Below, one piece after another: positions 15,526 through 23,491 of a DNA stretch of 64,000 bases. Source of the stretch: G051903925 sp051903925 (GTDB lineage Bacteria > Pseudomonadota > Alphaproteobacteria > Zavarziniales > Zavarziniaceae); the NCBI RefSeq assembly GCF_051903925.1, contig NZ_CP173678.1:2976001-3040000 (forward strand), in the 5' to 3' direction. Positions within the stretch are counted from its first letter, which is position 1, and every line of letters begins with the position of its first letter. The notes beneath the pieces are model-generated. The model did no database searches and was not told the origin of the DNA. It saw only the letters and a program-made list of their open reading frames with translations. The position numbers were made by a program, and so were the translations under genes.

Positions 15526-17429
15526 TCCTCGAACCCCTGGGGCAGGGGAACGACGCGCAGCCAGGACGGGACGGCCCCTTGCGCCAGCGCTTCGGCAAAG
15601 CTGCCGGGCCTGGCATAGCGCTGGAACTCACGGTCGGTGCGGCAGAAGGCGATGGTGTCCAGTCCGCGCCGCGTCATGATCGCGCGCGCCGTGGCATCGT
15701 CGGCCGCCTGGAACAGCGCCACGGTATCGACGATCGCGCCGGCCATGCGGTGATAGGGGCCCGCCAGCACCGCGACGTTGGAGGAATAGAGCAGTTCGGG
15801 GGCCGCGAAGAGCAGGCTGGCCACCTGCCGTGGCGGCTGCCGGTCCAGCAGGGGGCCCAGCCGGATCATGTCGCAGGGCAGTCGGGCGGCCGCCGCCGTG
15901 CGCGCCGCCGGCCGGTGCAGCGCCGCCGCCAGGAAGGCGGGACCAAGGACCAGCCCCAGCAGTGGCAGGGACATGGCCACCAGTCGCAGCGGCGGCCGCA
16001 GGCGTGCCCCCAGGGCCGCCGACGCCGCCAGCGCCAGTCCGGCGGCCAGCGGGGCGGCAAAGACCTGGACGTGTCCGCTGAGCCGCAGATGGAACAGCAT
16101 CGGCACGAAGGTGACCAGCGCGCCGGCCAGCAGAACGCCCCAACCGGGCGCTTGAGCATCGCGGCGCAACACGCGCGCAATGCCCCAGCCGATCGCCAGC
16201 AGGGGCAGCAGGGCGTGCAGTGCGGGCAGCGACAGGTTGGTGCCGGACGACCCCCACAGGGGCTGGTTCTCGAACACATGGTCGAGCCACAGCGGCCCCA
16301 GCCTGAGGTCGATCTCGGCATAGGGCCCGGCCAGGAAGCCGGGCGCCAGGATGACGATCATGGCCAGGGCCAGGCCGGCGCACAGGGCGGCGACGACGAG
16401 GCGCGCGGCCGGCCGGGCAAGGTATCGCCCTGCCAGGTCCATCGCGGCGAAGGCGATGGCGGCGCCCGTCAGCAGGCCGACATGGACGGGCGAGAGGCTG
16501 TCGAGCAGGGGGGTGCCGGGGTCGCGCTGCGCTGCCTCGAACCCCCAGGCCGCCAGGCTGCCCAGGGCCGCGACCGCGAACCACAGGGTGCCCGCCCGTG
16601 CCCGCCCCTCGCCCCGGGCGCACCAGGCAAAGGCCAGGGCCGCCGTGGGACCGGCCAGCGGGAGCAGGGCCTCGACACTCGTCCACACCGCCAGCGCCGT
16701 GGCGCCGCCGGCCAGCAGCGCCGGCCGCAAGGCCATGGGCCGCAGCGCCATGCGGATCGCGGCGCCGATGACGACGACGCTGAGCAGGGCGACCAGGGCA
16801 TGATGATCGGGCCGCCCGGCCAGGAAGATGTCCAGGCTTGCCTTCTGCACGATGAACAGCAGCCCGGCCAGGGCCTGCCCGCGCCGGTCCAGCAGCGGCG
16901 CCGTGGCCCAGAACAGCGCAAGCACGGTCAGCCCGCCCAGCAGCGGCGACAGTGCGGCCCCCCACACGAACAGGCCCTCGTGCAGCGGCATCAGCGGCGA
17001 CAGCCACAGCGCGCCCGTCAGCAGGACCAGGTCGACAGGCCGCGTCCAGTGCAGCCCACCGCCCTCGGGCAGGTTGATGCGGGCGGGACCTGCCGCAGGC
17101 CCCGGCTCGGTCATCGCCTCGGCCCGGAGCAGGTACATGTAGCCATCGCCATCGACCAGCCGATGCTTCAGGACCGGGCTGATCCCGGTCGCCACCGCGA
17201 CCGCCTGGATCAGGCAGAAGCCCAGCAGCACCAGCAGCAAAAGGCCGCCGCCCCCAGGGGAGCGACGGCCCGCGATTGCAGTCGGTGGCGTGTCAGCGCT
17301 CAGTTGGACAGCCGCAACGTGCGCAGGTCGGCAGCCAACTGTCGGAACCGATCCTGAAGCTCGGAGCCTGTAACATTGGCGCAGTATTTGTTCTTTTCCT
17401 CGACAGTTGTGCCAGAAGAGCAGGCACAC
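15498..17429 (-). CDS. Polytopic membrane protein, STT3/GT-C-like (paralogue 2)
   Basis: This is a paralogue of the 13654 gene in convergent orientation. It shares, in the same order, a VDGDGYMYLLRAEAM loop, LHWTRPVDLVLLTGALW, GRPDHHALVALL, and C-terminal AGPYHRMAGAIVDT with DDATARAIM and a Cys-containing end. About ten membrane segments are present. The start is uncertain. The open frame begins with GTG 17429 inside the tadG-like gene, the first helix begins about 55 codons later, and no ATG lies between. If the GTG is used, 130 bases are shared with tadG. Function is not established; a GT-C glycosyltransferase or oligosaccharyltransferase-like role is inferred from the loop motifs. Confidence 0.65.
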   Translation of the reverse strand: MCLLFWHNCRGKEQILRQCYRLRASGSVPTVGCRPAHVAAVQLSADTPPTAIAGRRSPGGGGLLLLVLLGFCLIQAVAVATGISPVLKHRLVDGDGYMYLLRAEAMTEPGPAAGPARINLPEGGGLHWTRPVDLVLLTGALWLSPLMPLHEGLFVWGAALSPLLGGLTVLALFWATAPLLDRRGQALAGLLFIVQKASLDIFLAGRPDHHALVALLSVVVIGAAIRMALRPMALRPALLAGGATALAVWTSVEALLPLAGPTAALAFAWCARGEGRARAGTLWFAVAALGSLAAWGFEAAQRDPGTPLLDSLSPVHVGLLTGAAIAFAAMDLAGRYLARPAARLVVAALCAGLALAMIVILAPGFLAGPYAEIDLRLGPLWLDHVFENQPLWGSSGTNLSLPALHALLPLLAIGWGIARVLRRDAQAPGWGVLLAGALVTFVPMLFHLRLSGHVQVFAAPLAAGLALAASAALGARLRPPLRLVAMSLPLLGLVLGPAFLAAALHRPAARTAAAARLPCDMIRLGPLLDRQPPRQVASLLFAAPELLYSSNVAVLAGPYHRMAGAIVDTVALFQAADDATARAIMTRRGLDTIAFCRTDREFQRYARPGSFAEALAQGAVPSWLRVVPLPQGFEDYSVLERVP

Positions 17430-19330
17430 GTCAGTCTCTTCTGGAACGTCTCGTCAGAGCTCGAACCAAGGTCGACGGTGAAGCCGTAGACCTGGACATT
17501 ATATGCACTTGCCTTCAAGGCCTCGCACGCTCGGAGTTGAAGTGCATCCAGCGCGGAGTCCGTGCCGCTGCCAGCCCGGCCATCGTTGATGGTCCGACCA
17601 TTATAGGGTTGGTATCCGTGGCCGCCATATGGCGTGCGGTTGTTGTCGCCATCGGTGAGGAGAATGGCGACCTTGTCGACATTGGGATCGTTGAAGGCCG
17701 CTGCCGCAGTGGTCATGCCGAAGAACGAAGACCAGTTCGGCGAAAGCATGCGGAGCGCCCAGCGGGCGCCATAGTCATTGTGCGTTCCGCCGCCATTTCC
17801 CGCCTGCATATGGTCGAGCGCCCGCTTGATCTGCGCAGCATTGCCCGAAAGGGCGAGCATCGGTACAGGACAGTTCGTGTTTGGCCCGACGGTATAACTG
17901 TAGTTGGCAGAGGCGGAGTTGCCATTGCCGACCTTGACGTTGCTGCTGAAAACTTGGCAGTACCTTTGACTACCACTGTTCCCACCAGCCCAGTTGTTGT
18001 ATCCGGTGTTCAAGTTGATGGTCGAGATCGGCGCCCCTTCGAAGGCGTCGGAAATGCAGGGCGTCTGCTGTTGCCTGCTTCCACCGCTTGTGCAGCGCCA
18101 AGAATCGGATTGGGCAGGAACAAAATCATTCCGAGGAGGCGTCGAACTATTAACACCGATCGCAGTGTACGTCGTCGTGATGCAGTTCTGGGAGCCTTGA
18201 GTTCCAGTAAATGTATAATTGGTTGTAACACCAATGGTGCTGGCATACTGGAATGGGAAGAACCTCATGTTGCTATAGGTATCATTGACCGAGTTCGCCA
18301 TCGCACAGGTGGTGGTGCACGACGTAACGGGCAGCGTGCCAGTGCATGTGGTGCTGCAGGAGCTTGATGTGATTGAGGGATCGGCCGGGGAATCCTCCAC
18401 GCAACCGCGCCATGCCCAATTGCTGGTACCGGGCAGGAAATCCGCAGTCAGTGCGGCGTCGCTGGCATAACCCGTGCTGTAGGTCGAACTGGTCGGACGG
18501 GCACAATACGCGGCGCTGCCTGGGCAGCGGTCCAGCATTTGTGGCCTCCGGGTGCTCAAGCTGACGGTGCGGCCCGCATCGGTGAGGCGTGCGTTGGCAG
18601 CACCAAGATTGGCCGTAATGGACGGGTTGTCGGACAAGGGAATTTCGTTGCGGATGTTGACGCTCGTGGCATAGGGCACGATCGCGATGCGGACGTAGCC
18701 GGCTTCGGATCCGTCGAAAACGAGGTTGACCATTTCCTTGACAGCGGCGCGCATCCGCTCAAATCGCACCTGACCCGAGGAGCTCTCGTACATCGAGCCT
18801 GTGTTGTCGAGCGCGAGGACGATTTCCTGCTTGTTGGTCGAGCGCGTCACTTCGGTCGAGACGTTGATGGTCACGTTCTGCACTGGGCCAAGCTGCTGTC
18901 CCATGGGCATAACCGCCAGGACCCGCATGAATGTCGTCGGGATGGTGATGGACGCGGCAACCTGGAACCGTTTCCCGTTGTCGAGGACCCGCAGGACGTC
19001 GCCATTCCGCTCGACCAGATGGGCCTGACGGCTGGCGGCGTTGGTGTCCAGGTCCATATTGGCGTTGAAGTAGGCTGTTGCGGCCGTGCGGGCCGCGTTC
19101 TGACGCGTCGCCACGTCGCCCGTCGTCTCCTGGTAGGCCTTGGCAGCGGCCAGGCCGGCCGAGTCGAGGGCGAACTGGATGCGCGACTGTGTGATGTAGA
19201 TCCGGCTCGAATCCACGGCGAGGCCGACAAAGCCGATCAGCGGCACGATCATGAAGCCGATCAGCGCGGCAATCCCGCCCGACTGGTCGCGCAGGAAGGC
19301 GCCAGCGAGGCGCCTGAACAGGTCCATCAT
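17300..19330 (-). CDS. tadG: TadG-like protein with von Willebrand A domain and Cys/Thr-rich insert
   Basis: This 676-residue pilus-associated protein starts with a TadE/TadG anchor (residues 12-40, GGIAALIGFMIVPLIGFVGL). A VWA domain begins near residue 177 with a MIDAS-like DNTGSM and continues after a long insert with VAILLTDGDNNRTPYGGHG. The insert, about residues 260-460, is rich in Cys, Thr, Ser, Tyr and Asn (for example SSSCSTTCTGTLPVTSCTT) and its DNA is visibly less GC-rich than the flanks. TadG proteins are minor pseudopilin-anchored or surface components. GGAGG precedes the paired ATG codons. It ends a tadE-tadE-tadG run. Confidence 0.88.
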   Translation of the reverse strand: MMDLFRRLAGAFLRDQSGGIAALIGFMIVPLIGFVGLAVDSSRIYITQSRIQFALDSAGLAAAKAYQETTGDVATRQNAARTAATAYFNANMDLDTNAASRQAHLVERNGDVLRVLDNGKRFQVAASITIPTTFMRVLAVMPMGQQLGPVQNVTINVSTEVTRSTNKQEIVLALDNTGSMYESSSGQVRFERMRAAVKEMVNLVFDGSEAGYVRIAIVPYATSVNIRNEIPLSDNPSITANLGAANARLTDAGRTVSLSTRRPQMLDRCPGSAAYCARPTSSTYSTGYASDAALTADFLPGTSNWAWRGCVEDSPADPSITSSSCSTTCTGTLPVTSCTTTCAMANSVNDTYSNMRFFPFQYASTIGVTTNYTFTGTQGSQNCITTTYTAIGVNSSTPPRNDFVPAQSDSWRCTSGGSRQQQTPCISDAFEGAPISTINLNTGYNNWAGGNSGSQRYCQVFSSNVKVGNGNSASANYSYTVGPNTNCPVPMLALSGNAAQIKRALDHMQAGNGGGTHNDYGARWALRMLSPNWSSFFGMTTAAAAFNDPNVDKVAILLTDGDNNRTPYGGHGYQPYNGRTINDGRAGSGTDSALDALQLRACEALKASAYNVQVYGFTVDLGSSSDETFQKRLTCACSSGTTVEEKNKYCANVTGSELQDRFRQLAADLRTLRLSN

Positions 19331-19367
19331 CGGTCAATCCCTCCGCGCAAAGCCCGGATGTCGCATG

Positions 19368-19988
19368 TCAGAAATTGTAGGCGTCGGCTGCCGGCAGCCG
19401 CGCGAAGCGCGGCTGATAGACGGCTCGTTCATGCAGCGCCACCGTCGGTCCGGTGAACGGCGTGAAGTACTTGAGGCTGAAGATCGGGTCATAAGTGTAG
19501 AACGTGTCCACCACCACCGTGAACGAGCCGGCATTGGTCAGCAGCGTGTCGAATCCCGTCACGACCGCATTCTCGTTCGGCATCTTGCCCACGCTCGGAT
19601 TGGCATTGGCGATGCGCTGCCAGACCACGCGCACAGGCTGGTTCGCCACCCGCCGGGCGACGAGCGAAATCACGGTATTGCCGTTCGCTGGCAAACCGAA
19701 GGGCCGCAGGATCGCTTCCGCTGCGCCAAAGGGCAGGGCAAGCCCATTGCGGCCGTTTGCAACCGTGTCGACGCCGCCCGTTGCGGTTCCGGCTTGCATC
19801 GTCTGTTGAAGGGCTACAAGCGAGGCGACGCTCTGCGCCGCGCGGTGCAGCTTGTTGTTGAGCAGGATGTACGTCGAAATTTCGTACACACCGCACAGGA
19901 GTGCCGCCAGGATCGGCAGGACCAGGGCGAACTCGACGATGACGGCGCCGCGCTCTTCGCGGGCGAAGCTGGAAACCAGGCGACGCAT
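19368..19988 (-). CDS. tadE: TadE-like pseudopilin
   Basis: This is a 206-residue minor pseudopilin. The N terminus MRRLVSSFAREERGAVIVEF has the prepilin-type cleavage region G-AVIVEF followed by a hydrophobic helix (ALVLPILAALLCGVYEI). CpaA is the expected peptidase. The remainder is a periplasmic domain without recognised catalytic motifs. Its ATG overlaps the TGA of the upstream tadE-like gene (ATGA), so translation is coupled. Confidence 0.88.
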   Translation of the reverse strand: MRRLVSSFAREERGAVIVEFALVLPILAALLCGVYEISTYILLNNKLHRAAQSVASLVALQQTMQAGTATGGVDTVANGRNGLALPFGAAEAILRPFGLPANGNTVISLVARRVANQPVRVVWQRIANANPSVGKMPNENAVVTGFDTLLTNAGSFTVVVDTFYTYDPIFSLKYFTPFTGPTVALHERAVYQPRFARLPAADAYNF

Positions 19989-20620
19989 CAGCAGCTCCCC
20001 GCCGCGACCCAGGGTTCGTTACGGACGACCGCTACTGCCTGAAGCCGGATCGGCTGACCGCCATTCATGACGTAGGACACAAGAGGCGTATACGGCGTCC
20101 AGTCGTAGGAAATCTCGTAGTAGACGATCTGGCCAGTGCAGCCTGTCGAATCGGCAGCCGCACCGTCATAGGCGCCGTTGCCGTTCTCGTCATTGAAGTT
20201 CGCGGGCAGGCAGGTCGTGCCGTTTGCCTCGAAACGCCGGCAGATTTCGGGAATAGCAGTGTAGTTGGGAATGACGCGGCTGTAGATCTTGAACCGCGAC
20301 GAGTCGGTGATGTCGAAGAACCCGCGCGCATAGCGCTTGACTTCGTTCGTGATGTCCGTGAGTGAGGCGCCGTTGGTCCGGTTGATCGCAGGGTTGGGCG
20401 TGCTTCCGGTCAGGCCCTTGCGGCTCGCGGCGCGGGCGCCGGCTTCCAGGGCGGCGCGGCCATAGAGCAGGGCGGCGACGTCGATGGTGCCCACGGTCAG
20501 CAGCAGGAACATCGGCAGGATCAGGGCGAATTCAACGGCGGCGACGCCGCGGTCGTCGCGGCAGAAGTCGCGCACTGTGGCCGCAAAGCGACGCCCGGCC
20601 TGCCCGATGATGCTTTCCAT
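19988..20620 (-). CDS. TadE-like pseudopilin (second copy)
   Basis: This 210-residue protein has the TadE N-terminal signature RGVAAVEFALILPMFLLLT, with the expected Gly/Glu pattern around the cleavage region and one membrane helix. The periplasmic part contains two Cys-bearing segments (EICRRFEANGTTC and STGCTGQIVYYE). ATG 20620 (MESIIGQ) is preferred over 20659, which would run into the CtrA-type box region. It is the first gene of the minus-strand tadE-tadE-tadG run. Confidence 0.86.
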   Translation of the reverse strand: MESIIGQAGRRFAATVRDFCRDDRGVAAVEFALILPMFLLLTVGTIDVAALLYGRAALEAGARAASRKGLTGSTPNPAINRTNGASLTDITNEVKRYARGFFDITDSSRFKIYSRVIPNYTAIPEICRRFEANGTTCLPANFNDENGNGAYDGAAADSTGCTGQIVYYEISYDWTPYTPLVSYVMNGGQPIRLQAVAVVRNEPWVAAGSC

Positions 20621-20665
20621 CGCTGATCCCCTGGGGTATCTTAGGTTTATCTTCAGCATCGTCGT

Positions 20666-20680
20666 TTAAGCCCGCCTTAA
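20666..20680. promoter_or_regulatory. CtrA-type binding site
   Basis: TTAAGCCCGCCTTAA is an exact TTAA-N7-TTAA, the consensus of the cell-cycle regulator CtrA in alphaproteobacteria. It sits in the 84-base gap between the divergent tadE-like (-) and tadD-like (+) genes, 25 bases before the latter's ATG, so it could control both. The match is seen directly; regulation is inferred. Confidence 0.7.
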
Positions 20681-20704
20681 CGCACAACAAACGGGACGTT
20701 CAGC

Positions 20705-21568
20705 ATGCGCAAGGGCGTCATACCCAATATTGCCGCTTCCGTGTTTGTCCTGGCGCTCGCGGCGGGATGTGCATACCCCGACCAGTACATCCAGGCGCAG
20801 GATAGTCCAATCCCGAGCCCACGTACAGGACTGAGTTCAACTTTCCGTGAGGCGGACGGCATCGCTGGTCGCGCCCTGTTGAATGGGGACTACGCCACGG
20901 CCGTCGCCCAGTACCGTCGTGCGATCGAGGCGGAACCGATCCATTCCGGGGCCTATCTGGGCCTGGGAGAGGCGCTGTACCGGCAGGGTGAACTGCCGGA
21001 AGCGCGTGACGCCTTCCGCACCGCGATCCGCCTGAACCCGAACGAGGCCGGGGCCCGGCGCGGCCTGGGCAAGGTCATGACCGCGCTGAACCAGCCGCAT
21101 GAGGCCGAGGCGCAGTTCATGGCCGCCCTGGCCCTGGATCCCGGCGACTGGCGGGCCCTGAACGGCCGCGGCGTCGCGGCCGATCTGGCGGGCAACCACC
21201 TGGCGGCGCAGGGCTTCTACAACCAGGCCCTGCAATATGCGCCGGACGATCCCACGATCCGCAACAACCTGGGCCTGTCCTTTGCCATGGGGGGCGATCC
21301 GGCCCAGGCGATCGCCGTCCTGAAGCCGCTGGCCGAGCGGCCGGAGGCGACCGACCAGTACAAGCAGAACCTGGCCATTGCCTATGTCGCCAATGGCCAG
21401 ACGGGCGCCGCCGAGCGGGTCCTGACAGGCATCTATGACGCCGACGTGGCCCGCAACAACCTGGCGGTCATCATGGCCAATCGTGGGCTGGCCTATAATA
21501 CGGCGCGACCGGCATTGGGTGCCAAGCCGTTCGGCGGCCAGATGGTGCACCTCGACCCGATGATGTAG
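20705..21568 (+). CDS. tadD: TadD-like TPR lipoprotein
   Basis: This 287-residue protein has a lipoprotein signal (lipobox LAAGC at about residue 22) and at least four tetratricopeptide repeats between residues 50 and 240 (for example AYLGLGEALYRQGELPEARD). TadD acts as a pilotin-like TPR lipoprotein for the Tad secretin in characterised systems. Its location beside tadE/tadG and across from the CtrA-type box supports that assignment. A strong terminator follows it. Confidence 0.82.
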   Translation: MRKGVIPNIAASVFVLALAAGCAYPDQYIQAQDSPIPSPRTGLSSTFREADGIAGRALLNGDYATAVAQYRRAIEAEPIHSGAYLGLGEALYRQGELPEARDAFRTAIRLNPNEAGARRGLGKVMTALNQPHEAEAQFMAALALDPGDWRALNGRGVAADLAGNHLAAQGFYNQALQYAPDDPTIRNNLGLSFAMGGDPAQAIAVLKPLAERPEATDQYKQNLAIAYVANGQTGAAERVLTGIYDADVARNNLAVIMANRGLAYNTARPALGAKPFGGQMVHLDPMM

Positions 21569-21623
21569 GGGACGGGCGGCGGGGGCCGCCTGTCGACCCG
21601 GAGGGGAAAAGGTCAGAGGGGGG

Positions 21624-21661
21624 GAAGGGCGCCGGGAGCAATCCTGGCGCCCTTCGCTTTT
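21624..21661 (+). terminator. Rho-independent terminator after tadD-like gene
   Basis: GAAGGGCGCC (21624-21633) pairs perfectly with GGCGCCCTTC (21646-21655) around a 12-base loop and is followed by GCTTTTC. It lies between convergent genes, 56 bases after the tadD-like stop. The T-run favours + strand use. Confidence 0.8.
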
Positions 21662-21706
21662 CAAGCGTCGTTCATCGGCGCTGCGCGGCCTCGCCGTGGG
21701 CGGAGG

Positions 21707-23419
21707 TCAACTGCCGGGAACGAAGCAGGGCGCCTCGCGCGCCTTGAGCGCGTCGCAGAACTCGGTCGCGGCGCCGGCGCTGGCAAAGGGGCCCAGGCGC
21801 AGCCGCACCAGACGCATGCCATTGCGGGTGATCGGCTCGAACCGGCTCGGCACGCTGCCCACCTCGGGCGCGCGGCCGCGCAGGCGGTCGAGCACGCGCT
21901 GCGCCTCGTCCTCGCTGGGATAGGCGCCGACCTGCACCCAGGATCCGCCGCTGCTGCCGACCGTGGACTGGCCGTCGCCGAGCGAGGGCGGGGCCAGGGG
22001 CGACGGGTCGAGCGGAGCCGCCGCCGGCGGGGGGGCGAGGGCCGCCTGCTGAGCCGCGCGGGCTCGGGCGACCATGTCGCTGGTCAGCGTCCGGCCCGAG
22101 ACGGCTTCGCCACCCGAAATCGTCGACGGACGGCCGTCATCCAGGTCCAGGATGTCGGCCAGGCTGGGCGCCGGCTGCAGGGCAGTGGGAGCTGTATCAG
22201 CGCCGGCCATGGCGGCATCCCCGGCGCCGAAGCCGGCCGACAGGGTCGGTGGCGGGCCGCTGCTGATGGTGGGCAGGTCCATGCCCGCACGGGCGGCAGC
22301 GCCGCCCGCCGGCGCCGGCTCGATCACCAGGCCATCGTCCTCGGCGACGGTCGGTGCCGCCGGTTGCGGACGGACGGGCGGTTCCAGGATCGGCGCGCGC
22401 GGCGCTTCGGCCACCGGCGCGGCGGCGCCGGCCGGCGGGCCGCCCAGCACAACGCCCCCCGGGGCCACGATCCGGGGCAGAGGGCCCGGGCGCGACGGCG
22501 TGCCCATGCCGCCCAGCGCGTCGCCTTCGTCGATGATGGCGAAGCGCGGCGACACGGCTGGCGCGGCACCGGCAAGTTCGGTCGGCGCCGCCGCAGGCAG
22601 CGGCAGCCCGTTCAGGGCGGCGAAGACGCGCAGGTTGTTCTGCACCGACTTCGCGTCGAGGTCCTGGGCCGCGACCTGCTGGTACTCCTCCAGTCGTCCG
22701 GCCAGCCCCAGGGCGACGGCATAATTGCGCCGCACCCGCGCATCGTTGCCATGGACGCGCATCAATGCCCGGAACTGGGTGAGGCTTTCCCCGGTCCGCC
22801 CGGCAAGCGCAAGGGACAGGGCCTGGTTGTTCGCGGCGGAGACGTCGGCGGGGTCGATCGCCAGGGCCTGGGCATAGCGGGCCTGTGCCTCGTCATGACG
22901 TTTCAGCCGGTCGAGGGCGACGCCGAGCCCGTTCAGGCTCTTCACGTCGCGGCCGTCCACCGCAAGGGCCGCCTCGTAGCGGGGCACGGCAAGGTCAGGC
23001 CGGTTGCGCGCGATCTCGGCCGCGCCCAGGCCGCGCAGGACCTCAAGATCCTGCGGTGCCAGGGCCAGGGCCCTGGTCAGCGTCGCCACCGCGGCATCCC
23101 CGGCGCCCGTGTCGACCTGGACGCGACCCAAGCCCTTCAACGGGCGGACATCATCCGGCGCCTTGGCCGCCGCCGCCTGGTAGACCGAGGCGGCGTTCTG
23201 CAGGTCGCCCGCCCGTTCCGACGCCTGGGCCACGGCCAGCATCTGGTCGTAGGTCGGCTCCTTGGCCTCGCCCTCGTCGATGGTGCTGAGCACCGGCATG
23301 CTGCCCTGGTTGACCGTCTCGCATGCGGTCAGGACCAGGGCGGCGACGCCGATGCCGGCAAGACCCTTCAACGTGCCGCGCAGGCGGCGCATGCCCGGCC
23401 GGCCCTGGTCCCCACTCAT
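21707..23419 (-). CDS. TPR lipoprotein with C-terminal SPOR domain
   Basis: This 570-residue protein has a lipoprotein signal (lipobox VLTAC near residue 31), about five TPR units between residues 60 and 250, a long Pro/Ala/Gly-rich linker (about 275-480), and a C-terminal SPOR domain (WVQVGAYPSEDEAQRVLDRL ... RLGPFASAGAATEFCDAL). SPOR domains bind denuded septal peptidoglycan, so a role at division sites or in envelope organisation is likely. GGAG stands 8 bases before ATG 23419. It converges on the tadD-like gene and could be an additional envelope factor for the pilus, but this is inference. Confidence 0.85.
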   Translation of the reverse strand: MSGDQGRPGMRRLRGTLKGLAGIGVAALVLTACETVNQGSMPVLSTIDEGEAKEPTYDQMLAVAQASERAGDLQNAASVYQAAAAKAPDDVRPLKGLGRVQVDTGAGDAAVATLTRALALAPQDLEVLRGLGAAEIARNRPDLAVPRYEAALAVDGRDVKSLNGLGVALDRLKRHDEAQARYAQALAIDPADVSAANNQALSLALAGRTGESLTQFRALMRVHGNDARVRRNYAVALGLAGRLEEYQQVAAQDLDAKSVQNNLRVFAALNGLPLPAAAPTELAGAAPAVSPRFAIIDEGDALGGMGTPSRPGPLPRIVAPGGVVLGGPPAGAAAPVAEAPRAPILEPPVRPQPAAPTVAEDDGLVIEPAPAGGAAARAGMDLPTISSGPPPTLSAGFGAGDAAMAGADTAPTALQPAPSLADILDLDDGRPSTISGGEAVSGRTLTSDMVARARAAQQAALAPPPAAAPLDPSPLAPPSLGDGQSTVGSSGGSWVQVGAYPSEDEAQRVLDRLRGRAPEVGSVPSRFEPITRNGMRLVRLRLGPFASAGAATEFCDALKAREAPCFVPGS

Positions 23420-23491
23420 CGCGCTACTCCGGCTACGTTCCGCCTGGCCAGAATGGCCGCCCGCGCGGCAAAGATCCAGCACTGCAAGGCG

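Noticed and set aside
15579..17357. Gln/Arg-rich frame of about 592 codons opposite STT3-like paralogue 2
   Set aside because: Looks repetitive but is the mirror of a Leu/Ala-rich membrane protein.
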